Positions 7,905 through 16,460 of a DNA stretch of 36,312 bases are shown in pieces. This stretch comes from Rahnella perminowiae. GTDB taxonomy: Bacteria; Pseudomonadota; Gammaproteobacteria; Enterobacterales; Enterobacteriaceae. Below the pieces are notes generated by a model. It saw only the letters and a program-made list of their open reading frames with translations, was not told the origin of the DNA and did not search any database. Made by a program: the position numbers and the translations under genes. The stretch lies in assembly GCF_019049755.1 (NCBI RefSeq), contig NZ_JAFMOS010000625.1, positions 1 through 36,312 on the forward strand, written 5' to 3'. Numbering within the stretch: position 1 is the stretch's first letter; every line of letters begins with the position of its first letter.

Positions 7905-9095
7905 ATGACAAACGATAACAAAGCACAGCCTTCCGCGTCCGATGACGCAAACACTGAACTCGATTCCAGCCAGGTAAAATCTGGAGAAGGTCACACGCAG
8001 GCACCCAAAGACCAGAAAAAACCTGATGACGGCAAGCAGGATAACGATGAAAAGCGTAAAGGCCCCGGCAAGAAGCCGCTAATCATCCTCGGGATTGTCG
8101 TGGTCATCATGGTGGTTGTGGCACTGGTCTGGTGGCTGATGACAAAAGATCAGGTCAGTACTGATGATGCCTTTACCGAAGGTGATGCCGTGACCATCGC
8201 CCCGAAAATTGCCGGTTATGTCACCAGTCTTGCCGTGAAAGATAACCAGTTTGTTAAAAAAGGCGATTTGCTGGTGGAAATCGATCCGCGTGACGCCACC
8301 GCGCAGCGCGATCAGGCACAGGCGCAACTGGGTCTGGCCATCGCGCAGTTACATCAGGCGCAGGCGCAGTACGATCTGGCGAAAGTGCAATATCCGGCGC
8401 AGCTTGCTCAGGCAAAAGCCCAGCAGACGCGCGCGGAAGCCAATTTGCTTAATGCCACCGCCGATTTCCGCCGTCAGCGCGGCGTCGATCCTCGTGCCAC
8501 CACCCAACAAAATATCGATACGTCCAATGCGCAGGTACGGTCTGCGACCGCTGATCTGGAAAATGCCAAAGCGCAGGTGCAGGTGGCCGCGCAGGTCCAG
8601 CTGAATATTCGTCAGGCAGAAACCAACGTCGAAGCCCGCCAGCAACAGGTTGAACAGGCGAAAGCCCAGCTGGAAACGGCGACGCTGAATCTGTCATATG
8701 CGCAGGTACGCGCCCCGTTCGACGGTTACGTCACCAAGCGTAATGTGCAGCTTGGCACGCTGGTGCAGGCCGGAACCTCGCTGTTCTCAGTGGTGTCGAA
8801 AGATATCTGGATTGCCGCGAACTATAAAGAATCGCAGCTCGAACGCATGCGCCCGGGTAACAAAGTGGAAATCACCGTCGATGCCTTCCCGGACATCAAA
8901 CTTCATGGTCACGTTGACAGTATTCAGCAAGGCACCGGCTCACGCTTCTCGGCCTTCCCGGCTGAAAACGCCACCGGAAACTACGTGAAAATCGTTCAGC
9001 GCGTGCCGGTGAAAATCATCATCGACAGCGGACTGGATGAAAATCACCACCTGCCACTGGGGCTGTCTGTTGAACCGACGGTGACCGTCGAATGA
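7905..9095 (+). CDS. EmrA/HlyD-type membrane fusion protein
   Basis: Adaptor of a tripartite efflux pump, 396 aa. It has an unusually long, highly charged and probably disordered cytoplasmic tail (about residues 1-58, rich in Asp, Lys, Gln and Gly), one membrane helix (about 60-80), the first lipoyl half (STDDAFTEGDAVTIAPKIAGYV), a long Gln/Ala coiled-coil hairpin (about 130-270), then the second lipoyl half (RAPFDGYVTKRNVQLG) and barrel (IAANYKESQLERMRPG). ATG 7905 follows AGAAGAG; an upstream TTG at 7866 is rejected for lack of a ribosome site. Its stop overlaps the exporter start by 4 bp (ATGA), so it is the first gene of an operon with 9092 and 10644. Confidence 0.92.
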   Translation: MTNDNKAQPSASDDANTELDSSQVKSGEGHTQAPKDQKKPDDGKQDNDEKRKGPGKKPLIILGIVVVIMVVVALVWWLMTKDQVSTDDAFTEGDAVTIAPKIAGYVTSLAVKDNQFVKKGDLLVEIDPRDATAQRDQAQAQLGLAIAQLHQAQAQYDLAKVQYPAQLAQAKAQQTRAEANLLNATADFRRQRGVDPRATTQQNIDTSNAQVRSATADLENAKAQVQVAAQVQLNIRQAETNVEARQQQVEQAKAQLETATLNLSYAQVRAPFDGYVTKRNVQLGTLVQAGTSLFSVVSKDIWIAANYKESQLERMRPGNKVEITVDAFPDIKLHGHVDSIQQGTGSRFSAFPAENATGNYVKIVQRVPVKIIIDSGLDENHHLPLGLSVEPTVTVE

Positions 9096-10660
9096 ATGAA
9101 GATCGCAGCTACTGGAAACCCAAGGCTAATCCATGGGCAGTCGCCGCCGTCGTGACCATCGCGGTGTTCATGGAAATCCTGGACACCACCATCGTTAACG
9201 TGGCGCTGCCGCACGTCGCCGGTTCGCTGTCTTCCAGTTATGACGAATCGACCTGGGTCCTGACGTCCTATCTGGTCGCGAACGGTATCGTGCTGCCGAT
9301 TTCAGCGTTTCTCAGCCGTGTGATGGGCCGCAAAACGTACTTCCTGATATGTATCGGCATGTTCACCGTCTGCTCCTTCCTGTGCGGGGTCGCCACTGAA
9401 CTTTGGCAGATGATCTTATTCCGCATCCTGCAGGGCTTTTTCGGTGGGGGTTTGCAACCGATTCAGCAATCGGTATTGCTCGATTACTTTAAACCGGAAG
9501 ACCGGGGCAAGGCGTTTGGCCTATCCTCGATTGCCATCATTGTTGCGCCGGTAGTTGGCCCGACGCTCGGCGGTTACATCACTGATAACTTCAGCTGGCG
9601 CTGGGTATTCCTGATCAACATTCCGGTGGGGATCATCGCGTTACTGGCGATTTATCAGCTGCTGGAAGACCCGCCGTGGGAACGTAAAGCCAAGGGGAAA
9701 CTCAGTATTGATTACATTGGTATCGGGCTGATTGCGCTGGGTCTGGGTTGCTTACAGGTGATGATGGACCGTGGCGAGGACGACGACTGGTTCCAGTCCG
9801 GTTTCATTGTCACCTTTGCCGTACTGGCGGTCACCGGGATTGTCGGCGCAGTTTACTGGCTGCTTTACGCCAAAAAGCCGGTGGTGGATCTGCGTTGTCT
9901 TAAGGATAAAAACTTTGCGGTCGCCGGTTTGCTGATGGCCGGAATGGCGATGATTTTGTATGGCAGTTCGGTGGTGATCCCGCAACTGGCACAACAGCAA
10001 CTGGGTTACACTGCCACGCTCTCGGGGCTGGTGATGTCGCCCGGCGCGGTGCTGATCGTGCTGTCGATCCCGCTGGTGCTCAAGCTGATGCCCGTGGTGC
10101 AGACGCGTTACATCATTGCCTTCGGTTTCTTCCTGCTGGCGGCTTCGTTTATTTATTCGGCCACGCTGACCCCGGATGTGGATTTTGAAACACTGGTGCT
10201 TTTCCGCAGTGCGCAGTCGATAGGACTCGGTTTCCTGTTTGTGCCGCTGACCACCATTGCGTTTATTACGATCCCGCAAAAGATGAACGCTGATGCTGCC
10301 GCGCTGTTTACCATGTTCCGTAACGTCGCCGGCTCGATCGGCATCTCGCTGGCAACAGCCGGTGTCACCGAACGTACTCAGGCGCACAGTGCGCACATGG
10401 TGCACAACATGTCACCGCTCGATGAGCAGTTTAATCAGGCAGTCAGTAAAAGCGCGGCGGCGATCCGTGATTTTGCCCACATCGCCGGCGACCCGATACA
10501 ACTGGCGACTGCGCGGATGTATCAGGAAATGATTTCACAATCGCGCATTCTGGCCTATATCGACGTGTTCGGTTACTGCGCCATCGTCGCCGTTATTTTG
10601 ATCCCATTTTGTTTCCTGCTTTCGCCGGTTAAGAGCGAAGGTAATGCCGGAGCACATTAA
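9092..10660 (+). CDS. DHA2-family (EmrB-type) MFS multidrug exporter
   Basis: A 522-aa, 14-helix drug/proton antiporter. It shows the DHA2 signature in TM1 (FMEILDTTIVNVALPHVAG), STWVLTSYLVAN in TM2, LQGFFGGGLQPIQQS in TM4, and motif C (APVVGPTLGGY) in TM5 followed by SWRWVFLINIPVG. These match EmrB closely. The start overlaps the adaptor stop by 4 bp and its 3' end overlaps the NodT reading frame by 17 bp, so the three proteins are translationally coupled as a complete inner membrane, periplasm and outer membrane pump. No regulator is adjacent in the same orientation; the AraC gene at 12331 is convergent. Confidence 0.94.
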   Translation: MNEDRSYWKPKANPWAVAAVVTIAVFMEILDTTIVNVALPHVAGSLSSSYDESTWVLTSYLVANGIVLPISAFLSRVMGRKTYFLICIGMFTVCSFLCGVATELWQMILFRILQGFFGGGLQPIQQSVLLDYFKPEDRGKAFGLSSIAIIVAPVVGPTLGGYITDNFSWRWVFLINIPVGIIALLAIYQLLEDPPWERKAKGKLSIDYIGIGLIALGLGCLQVMMDRGEDDDWFQSGFIVTFAVLAVTGIVGAVYWLLYAKKPVVDLRCLKDKNFAVAGLLMAGMAMILYGSSVVIPQLAQQQLGYTATLSGLVMSPGAVLIVLSIPLVLKLMPVVQTRYIIAFGFFLLAASFIYSATLTPDVDFETLVLFRSAQSIGLGFLFVPLTTIAFITIPQKMNADAAALFTMFRNVAGSIGISLATAGVTERTQAHSAHMVHNMSPLDEQFNQAVSKSAAAIRDFAHIAGDPIQLATARMYQEMISQSRILAYIDVFGYCAIVAVILIPFCFLLSPVKSEGNAGAH

Positions 10661-12323
10661 GTTGAACAAGAAAAGCTCTACTCTGAGAAATCAGCCATCA
10701 ATGATGCCGCCCTGCTCCTCCTGCGACGGGAGAGGCCGGGAGAGGGTTTTAAATACAGGCACCCGTTTCCTGACACTCTCGACATTAACGCTGGTATTAG
10801 CTGCATGCTCCGTTGGCCCTGATTATCAGAAGCCAAACCCGGTAACGCCACCGGCCTATAACGACATGACGCAACCGAAAGATAAAGATGGCGCGTCTAT
10901 TGCGCTGCCTTCGGAACCCAATCCGTTATGGTGGAAAGCGTTTAATGACCCGCAGCTCGACAGTCTGATCACCCGGGCGATTGCCGGTAATATCTCCCTG
11001 CAACAGGCGGTGCTGCGCATTGCCGGTGCCCGTGAACAGGTAAAACAGGCGGAAGGTGCCTGGTTACCGTCGGTTCAGGGCAGCGCTAAAGTGACGCGTC
11101 AGCAACTCGGGCTGAAAGGGATTATCGATTCGAGCGGTGCATCGCAGCAGATTGATCAGCTCGGTCCGGAAGCTTCCGGTGCCATCGGCGCGGCCACACG
11201 ACCGGTGAATTTGTATCAGGGCAATTTCGATGCCAGCTGGGAACTGGATTTGTTCGGCGGCACACGACGTCAGGTCGAAGCCGCGAATGCCCAGACGCAG
11301 TCGTCCGTTGAACAGCGCAACGATGCATTAGTGTCGCTGGAAGCCGAAGTTGCCCGTACTTATCTCCAGTTGCGTGGTGCGCAAAGCGTGACAGCCGCTA
11401 TCGAAACGCAAATCGACGTGGCGCAGCAAACCTTAGACCTGACGCAAAACCGTCAGCAAAACGGTCTGTCACCGCAGCTTGATGTTGAAAATGCCCGCGC
11501 ACAGTTAGGCTCTCTGCGTGCTCAGTTGCCGCAATATCAGGCGCAGGAACGTCAGGCAATGAACGGTCTGGCCGTCCTGCTCGGCCAGACGCCGGGTTCG
11601 CTTGATGCTGAACTCTCCGCGCCGAAACCGTTGCCAGCCCTGCCCGCTGCGGTGCCGGTCGGTGTGCCTTCACAGCTGGCACGCCGTCGTCCTGACGTGC
11701 GCCAGGCTGAGGCCGATCTCCATGCGGCAACCGCAAATATCGGTGTATCCGTCGCGCAGTTGTTCCCAAGTATTTCGCTCACCGGCCAGTTTGGCATGCG
11801 TAATACCGACGCCAGCTATCTCGATAACTGGAGCAGCCATTTCTACTCCTTTGGCCCGCAGATTTCCCTGCCGATTTTCCAGGGCGGACGTCTGGTTTCC
11901 GGCGTGCATCTTTCCCGTGCGCAACAGGCTAATGCCGCGCTCAGTTATCGCCAGACCGTGCTGACCGCACTACAGGATGTGGATAACGCGCTGGTCAGTT
12001 ACCGCACCGATCAGGATCAGGTCAACGGACTTGAGCAGACTACGGCGGCGTTGCAGACCGCGTTTGATCTGGCCAGCGACAGCTACCGTCAGGGGCTTTC
12101 CACCTTTATCAACGTGCTTGATGCCCAGCGTCAGTTGGCACAGGCGCATCAGCAATCCGCCGAAGCGAAAGTGAAAACCAGCACCGATCTGGTCTCGCTT
12201 TATAAAGCGTTAGGCGGCGGCTGGGAGCCCTATCAGAATGTAGAATTACCGACTTACACCGTGTTTGGCCCGGCGGCTACACCGGATGTAAAAGTCAACA
12301 CCACCGCGGGCGTAACGCCGTAA
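10644..12323 (+). CDS. NodT-family outer membrane efflux lipoprotein
   Basis: Outer membrane channel of the tripartite pump, TolC superfamily. Two OEP repeats span roughly residues 115-330 and 340-530; the core has the usual PNPLWWKAFNDPQLDSLI entry and SWELDLFGG motif. A lipobox LVLAAC places the lipidated cysteine at residue 55 of this frame, far from the start. ATG 10644 overlaps the exporter by 17 bp and has AAGAG eight bases upstream; ATG 10701 or 10704 is possible but weakly provided. The extra N-terminal residues are encoded partly by a degenerate hairpin repeat (10711-10746), so the original signal peptide start may have been lost and replaced. 559 aa in this frame. Confidence 0.9.
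   Translation: MPEHIKLNKKSSTLRNQPSMMPPCSSCDGRGRERVLNTGTRFLTLSTLTLVLAACSVGPDYQKPNPVTPPAYNDMTQPKDKDGASIALPSEPNPLWWKAFNDPQLDSLITRAIAGNISLQQAVLRIAGAREQVKQAEGAWLPSVQGSAKVTRQQLGLKGIIDSSGASQQIDQLGPEASGAIGAATRPVNLYQGNFDASWELDLFGGTRRQVEAANAQTQSSVEQRNDALVSLEAEVARTYLQLRGAQSVTAAIETQIDVAQQTLDLTQNRQQNGLSPQLDVENARAQLGSLRAQLPQYQAQERQAMNGLAVLLGQTPGSLDAELSAPKPLPALPAAVPVGVPSQLARRRPDVRQAEADLHAATANIGVSVAQLFPSISLTGQFGMRNTDASYLDNWSSHFYSFGPQISLPIFQGGRLVSGVHLSRAQQANAALSYRQTVLTALQDVDNALVSYRTDQDQVNGLEQTTAALQTAFDLASDSYRQGLSTFINVLDAQRQLAQAHQQSAEAKVKTSTDLVSLYKALGGGWEPYQNVELPTYTVFGPAATPDVKVNTTAGVTP
10711..10746. repeat. Degenerate hairpin repeat inside nodT 5' end
   Basis: A GC-rich run with a TGCGA core flanked by CTCCTCC and CGGGAGAG, followed by CCGGGAGAGGG. 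It resembles the CCCTCTCC...GGGAGAGGG class of intergenic repeats and the hairpins at 2-23 and 4690-4709. It is read in frame as part of the region before the NodT signal sequence. Confidence 0.45.
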
Positions 12324-12330
12324 TCACGGC

Positions 12331-13272
12331 TTAATGCGAAGAGATAAAATCAGAAGGCGTGGCCGGGGCAGGTAATGAAAAATTCTGCCTCATGCGCGCC
12401 ACTTCACTCACCGGAGTCAGCCCGAATAAGCGTTTAAATTCGCGGCTGAACTGCGACACACTTTCATAACCCACCTGCGCGCTGGCTGCTGAGGCGGTCA
12501 GATTATTACGCAACATCAGTAATCTGGCCTGATGCAAACGGGTGGACTTGAGGTATTGCATCGGCGATGTATCAGTAATGCTTTTAAAGTGACTGTGAAA
12601 CGTCGGCACGCTCATCCCCGCCTCTTTTGCCAGCGCATTTACATCCAGAGGCATGGGGTATTCTGCGTGCAATTTCCGCAGGGCTTTCATCACCTTGCCA
12701 AATTGCCCCTGCAGGGCCAGCGCACTGCGCAATGTACCGCCCTGAGCGCCTGTCAGCACGCGATAATACAGCTCCCGCATCATCGGTCTGCCCAGAATTT
12801 CAGCATCCTGCGCAGACGCCATGACCTGTAAAAATCGCAAGACTGACGCCCGCATGGCTTCGTCCATTAAACTCGACACCATACTTTTGGGCGCGTCTAC
12901 CTGTGGCGGGTCATACGCATCCAGTTGCAACATCAGTTCTGCCGCCAGCGTGAAATCCAGCCGAAGATAAATCGCCAGCATCGGTTCGCTGACGCTGGCG
13001 TCGGTTTCCATCGTAAAAGGCACCGGCACTGAGACGGCCAGATAATGTTGCGCGTCATACAAATAGACATTATTGCCTAAAAAACCGCGTTTACTTCCCT
13101 GCACGACAATCACAATCCCCGGCTCATACAAAACCGGCGTACGCAAAAGCGGACGGTCGGAACGCAGAAAACGCACATCCGCCAGAGCCGTGAGGTTGTA
13201 ACCTTCACGGGGCGTAAGCCGGTCCAAAAGCGCGATCATTTGCTCAGTCACACTCAACGTCAGATGCCTCAT
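12331..13272 (-). CDS. AraC-family transcriptional regulator
   Basis: A 313-aa regulator with an N-terminal cupin-like domain of the AraC_N type (about residues 20-175; GIVIVVQGSKRGFLG and YLAVSVPVPF are typical) and a C-terminal double helix-turn-helix (about 205-300; ALAKEAGMSVPTFHSHFK and VGYESVSQFSREFKRLFGLTP). The start ATG 13272 has AGGG five bases upstream. It diverges from the short-chain dehydrogenase at 13436 with 163 bp between, the usual arrangement when such a protein controls its neighbour, as YqhC does for YqhD. It ends only 7 bp from the NodT stop, convergently. The effector is unknown, possibly an aldehyde or other electrophile. Confidence 0.92.
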   Translation of the reverse strand: MRHLTLSVTEQMIALLDRLTPREGYNLTALADVRFLRSDRPLLRTPVLYEPGIVIVVQGSKRGFLGNNVYLYDAQHYLAVSVPVPFTMETDASVSEPMLAIYLRLDFTLAAELMLQLDAYDPPQVDAPKSMVSSLMDEAMRASVLRFLQVMASAQDAEILGRPMMRELYYRVLTGAQGGTLRSALALQGQFGKVMKALRKLHAEYPMPLDVNALAKEAGMSVPTFHSHFKSITDTSPMQYLKSTRLHQARLLMLRNNLTASAASAQVGYESVSQFSREFKRLFGLTPVSEVARMRQNFSLPAPATPSDFISSH

Positions 13273-13435
13273 ATCACCCTGAAAATACCTGGCAAAAAGT
13301 GAATAAAGTGTCGCACCGAGAATCCGCCGTGTCCAGATGACTCAGAGGAACAGGCAAACATCAGAGAGGATCGGGGCTACAGCTCCGGGGTTGCACGCCC
13401 TATGCTACAAGTCCGTTTTTTATTGAGGAGTGTGT

Positions 13436-14269
13436 ATGAGCCGGTCAAAATTATTATTCATCACAGGTGTAAGCAGCGGATTTGGCCGCGCGCTGGCAGA
13501 GGAGGCTCTGCAAGCCGGGCACCGCGTGGTCGGCACATTACGTAATGCGCAGGCTTGTGAAAAATTCGAGGCGCTGGCCCCTGGCCGCAGTTTTGGCCGC
13601 GTGCTGGATGTCACGGATTTCGAGGCTATCACCCCGCTGGCCGCTGCCGTAGAACAGGAAATCGGTGCCGTTGACGTACTGGTTAACAATGCCGGTTACG
13701 GACATGAAGGCATTATGGAGGAATCACCGTTAAGTGAGGCGCGGCATCAGTTTGATGTGAATGTCTTTGGCGCGGTGGCCGTCATCAAAGCCTTTCTGCC
13801 CTATTTCCGTCAACGCCGCGCCGGGCATGTGCTCAATATCACATCAATGGGTGGCTTTATCACTTTGCCCGGCATCAGTTATTACTGTGGCAGCAAGTTC
13901 GCCTTACAGGGGATTTCTGAAACGCTGAGCAAAGAGCTTAAACCGTTCAATATTTCCGTCACGGCCATTCAGCCCGGATCGTTCCGCACTGACTGGGCAG
14001 GACGTTCAATGGTACGCTCGCCGCGCACGATCAGTGATTACGACGCCAGTTTCGGCCCCGTGCGTGAAACCCGGGCAAAACGCAGCGGCCACCAGCCAGG
14101 TGATCCGCAAAAAGCCGCCCGGGCTATTTTACAACTGATTAATTCGCCGGCACCGCCTGCCTCGCTGTTACTCGGCAGTGACGCGGTAAAATTTGTCAGG
14201 GAAAAACTGCAACAAATGAATACCGATATTGATGCCTGGGAAGCGCTAAGCCAGTCCACCGATGGCTGA
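13436..14269 (+). CDS. Short-chain dehydrogenase/reductase (SDR)
   Basis: NAD(P)(H)-dependent oxidoreductase of the classical SDR family, 277 aa. The cofactor motif TGVSSGFGRALAE is at residues 10-22, NNAG near residue 86, the catalytic Ser in NITSMGG, and the catalytic Tyr and Lys in YYCGSK; QPGSFRTDW follows. Arg after the glycine motif region (TLRN) suggests NADP preference, weakly. ATG 13436 has GAGGAG five bases upstream; a GTG at 13430 overlaps that site and is rejected. It is divergent from the AraC regulator, probably its controller, and ends with a terminator-like hairpin at 14339-14358. Substrate not deducible. Confidence 0.92.
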   Translation: MSRSKLLFITGVSSGFGRALAEEALQAGHRVVGTLRNAQACEKFEALAPGRSFGRVLDVTDFEAITPLAAAVEQEIGAVDVLVNNAGYGHEGIMEESPLSEARHQFDVNVFGAVAVIKAFLPYFRQRRAGHVLNITSMGGFITLPGISYYCGSKFALQGISETLSKELKPFNISVTAIQPGSFRTDWAGRSMVRSPRTISDYDASFGPVRETRAKRSGHQPGDPQKAARAILQLINSPAPPASLLLGSDAVKFVREKLQQMNTDIDAWEALSQSTDG

Positions 14270-14338
14270 AACATTCTTTTAAATATCCCGACAGCGCATT
14301 TCCCGGAGACTGCGCTATTCTGTTCAGACACTGAATTC

Positions 14339-14358
14339 ATCCTGCCTGCGGGCAGGAT
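14339..14358 (+). terminator. Hairpin downstream of the SDR gene
   Basis: A perfect 8-bp stem ATCCTGCC / GGCAGGAT closes TGCG and is followed by TTTCG. It lies between the SDR stop and the CorA-family start. The T-tract is short, so termination may be partial. Confidence 0.55.
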
Positions 14359-14387
14359 TTTCGTCTGAATAACAATCGGGTAAAACA

Positions 14388-15395
14388 ATGAACTCCATTT
14401 CCAACGAAGAGAAAAAACCCAGCTGTGATTCAGTGATCAACAGCGTGGCTTACCGTGACGGTAAGCGATTACAGGATGTGACGGTCGAAGACATCAGCGA
14501 AGTGTTGAAAGAGCCCGATACCTTTGTCTGGCTTGGATTATGGCAGCCTGAAGATGCCTACATGCGCAGCATTCAGGAAGAATTCGGCCTGCATGATCTG
14601 GCGATTGAAGACGCGCTGACGGCGCATCAGCGCCCGAAAATCGAGCAGTACGGTGAATCCCTGTTTATTGTTACGCACACCGCGCAGAAAGTGAATGAAA
14701 CCATTGAGTACGGCGAAACACACCTGTTCCTTGGCAAAAACTTTCTGATCACCGTGCGTCATGGCGCATCATCGAGTTACAAAGAGATCCGTAAACATGC
14801 GGAAGAACGCCCTGAAATGATGAATAAAGGACCGGGTTATGCGTTGTATTGCGTGCTCGATTCCATTGTTGATAACTATCTGGAAATTCTGCATCAGTAC
14901 ACTGAACAGTTTGCTGCCATCGAAAAACTGATGTTCCGTAACACCTTTAATCAGCAGGCGGTGCAGCAGGTGTATAGCCTGCGGCGGGATCTGTTGTCGC
15001 TGCGCAATGCGGCAGTGCCGATGGAAGATATCTGTAATCAGCTCAGTCATCACTTTGAGGAGCTGATGCCCAAAAGCCTGCGCGCGTATGTGCGTGATGT
15101 GCAGGATCATACCAATCAGGTCATCCGCACCACAGATGATCTCCGCGAAATGCTCTCGAACGCCATGCATGTGAATCTGGCACTGGTGTCAGTGCATCAG
15201 AACGAAGTGGTGCAGCGGCTGGCGGGCTGGGGCGCGATCCTGGCGATCCCGACGGTGATTTTCAGCCTGTACGGCATGAACTTCAAAAACATGCCGGAAC
15301 TGGATGACTGGTGGGGATATCCGCTGACGCTGGGCGTCACTGTCGCCGGTTGTGCGTGGCTATACTGGAAGCTTAAAAAATCAGGCTGGCTGTAA
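14388..15395 (+). CDS. CorA-family divalent metal transporter
   Basis: A 335-aa member of the CorA/ZntB/MIT family of pentameric channels for Mg2+, Co2+ or Ni2+. A long cytoplasmic N-terminal funnel (about residues 1-270) is followed by two membrane helices at the C-terminus; the selectivity motif YGMNFKNMPEL sits at the end of TM1, and the tail is basic (KLKKSGWL), as expected inside the cell. Proteins with GMN and MPEL are usually CorA, but the soluble domain is not close to E. coli CorA, so the ion is not assigned. Start ATG 14388 follows a weak GGGT site. A strong hairpin at 15432-15459 ends the unit. Confidence 0.92.
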   Translation: MNSISNEEKKPSCDSVINSVAYRDGKRLQDVTVEDISEVLKEPDTFVWLGLWQPEDAYMRSIQEEFGLHDLAIEDALTAHQRPKIEQYGESLFIVTHTAQKVNETIEYGETHLFLGKNFLITVRHGASSSYKEIRKHAEERPEMMNKGPGYALYCVLDSIVDNYLEILHQYTEQFAAIEKLMFRNTFNQQAVQQVYSLRRDLLSLRNAAVPMEDICNQLSHHFEELMPKSLRAYVRDVQDHTNQVIRTTDDLREMLSNAMHVNLALVSVHQNEVVQRLAGWGAILAIPTVIFSLYGMNFKNMPELDDWWGYPLTLGVTVAGCAWLYWKLKKSGWL

Positions 15396-15431
15396 GTTAA
15401 TTATTACCTGAAGCCACACGTTAATTAACAT

Positions 15432-15459
15432 GCGAATAACAGAACCCGTTGTTATTCGC
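15432..15459. terminator. Terminator-like hairpin after the CorA-family gene
   Basis: A perfect 10-bp stem GCGAATAACA / TGTTATTCGC with an 8-base loop, then CTTCTTTAATT. It lies 37 bp past the stop codon and separates this gene from the copper operon. Confidence 0.7.
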
Positions 15460-15532
15460 CTTCTTTAATTATCCTGACAATTTTAATCCTGACTTATTCT
15501 GTTTGCCCTTTCCTCTTCGCATTATTTCCTTA

Positions 15533-15538
15533 TATACT
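15533..15538 (+). promoter_or_regulatory. Possible -10 element of the copper operon
   Basis: TATACT lies 28 bp before the first gene of the operon. No good -35 is found 16-18 bases upstream, which would suit an activator-dependent promoter. I could not see a CusR or CueR box with confidence. Confidence 0.35.
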
Positions 15539-15566
15539 CAGTCGCATCTTTCTTACGGAAATAATA

Positions 15567-15992
15567 TTGATCATGTCAGTGCGTTTCGCGATTTCACAGT
15601 TTATGCATTCACTGCGCTTGCCCGGCAAGCGGGTCAGTGCGTTGCTGTTCGCGTTATGCTGGCTTATTCTCAATTCCCAGCTGGCGCTTGCCAGCCATCA
15701 GTGCGATATGCGCCCGCCGGTGGAAAATACCCCCATGGCGCACAACATGACTATGCAAACCCCTGATTCTCCTGAGTATATGCAAAGTCAGTCCGTATTG
15801 TGTGAGAAGCACTGCATCCCTGAAAGAACCCCGTCTGACAGTGGTTCCGTGCCGCTGGTAGCACTGCCGGTCCTTCCGGCATTAGCAATGATCACCGTCG
15901 ATGCCAGCACAGCGGTCACTACCGCAGACTGGGTTGCCCCTCCGGTCACTCCCCCTCCTGCCGAAGTTCAGTTCTGCCGATACAGAGAATAG
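15567..15992 (+). CDS. Small exported Met/His/Cys-rich protein of the copper operon
   Basis: A 141-aa protein I do not recognise with certainty. Residues about 22-43 form a hydrophobic segment (LLFALCWLILNSQLALASHQC), a signal peptide or anchor. The rest is rich in possible Cu(I)/Ag(I) ligands: HQCDM, MAHNMTMQ, CEKHC and a final FCRYRE. A second hydrophobic stretch (VALPVLPALAMI) follows, then a Pro-rich tail. It resembles small DUF2946-like proteins found next to copper genes in general character only. TTG 15567 has GGA seven bases upstream; ATG 15573 is the alternative with poorer spacing. It precedes cusF by 112 bp, and position suggests a periplasmic metal sensor, carrier or buffer. Confidence 0.75.
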   Translation: MIMSVRFAISQFMHSLRLPGKRVSALLFALCWLILNSQLALASHQCDMRPPVENTPMAHNMTMQTPDSPEYMQSQSVLCEKHCIPERTPSDSGSVPLVALPVLPALAMITVDASTAVTTADWVAPPVTPPPAEVQFCRYRE

Positions 15993-16104
15993 CCCCTGCT
16001 GTCCTGAGTGTTTTCCAGCACTCAATATTCAATGAAATTTATTTGCCATTTATTTTCCAGAACAATGGCTATTTTTATCTGATGACAGTATCGGAGTATT
16101 CCCC

Positions 16105-16446
16105 ATGCGTGCAATTTTTAATTTAATTTTCGCTAGTCTTTTCTTTATTCCCTTTTATTCCTCCGCAGAGTCCATGCCGATGAGTACGGATCATGATCAT
16201 ATGACGATGCAGCAGAATGTGCAGACATATGAATCCGAAGGCGTGATCACCCAATGGCAATCTGATCGTGTCGGGATTTCCCATCACGCCATCCCTGCGC
16301 TGAAATGGCCGGCCATGACCATGAATTTCCGTCTGCCGCCAGAAATTGCCGCCCGCTCCCTGCCCGCCGGTACACCGGTCACCTTTAGCTTTGTCAAAAC
16401 TGATTCCGCTTATCAGTTGCAGACACTGTCACCCCTGAAACGCTGA
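16105..16446 (+). CDS. cusF: CusF-like periplasmic Cu(I)/Ag(I) chaperone
   Basis: A 113-aa periplasmic metallochaperone that hands Cu(I) or Ag(I) to the CusCBA pump. Signal peptide about residues 1-21 is followed by a His/Met-rich linker and an OB-fold domain. The four metal contacts of E. coli CusF (His36, Trp44, Met47, Met49) fall at His60, Trp68, Met71 and Met73 with identical spacing, in HHAIPALKWPAMTM; the tryptophan is the cation-pi ligand typical of the family. The start has GGAG upstream, and the channel gene follows after 14 bp, so it is in the operon. An extra upstream set STDHDHMTM may add a second weak metal site. Confidence 0.93.
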   Translation: MRAIFNLIFASLFFIPFYSSAESMPMSTDHDHMTMQQNVQTYESEGVITQWQSDRVGISHHAIPALKWPAMTMNFRLPPEIAARSLPAGTPVTFSFVKTDSAYQLQTLSPLKR

Positions 16447-16460
16447 CCGGGAGATTCACC

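Noticed and set aside
15396-15566. CusR or CueR binding site before the copper operon
   Set aside because: I found no convincing palindrome of either type in this stretch.
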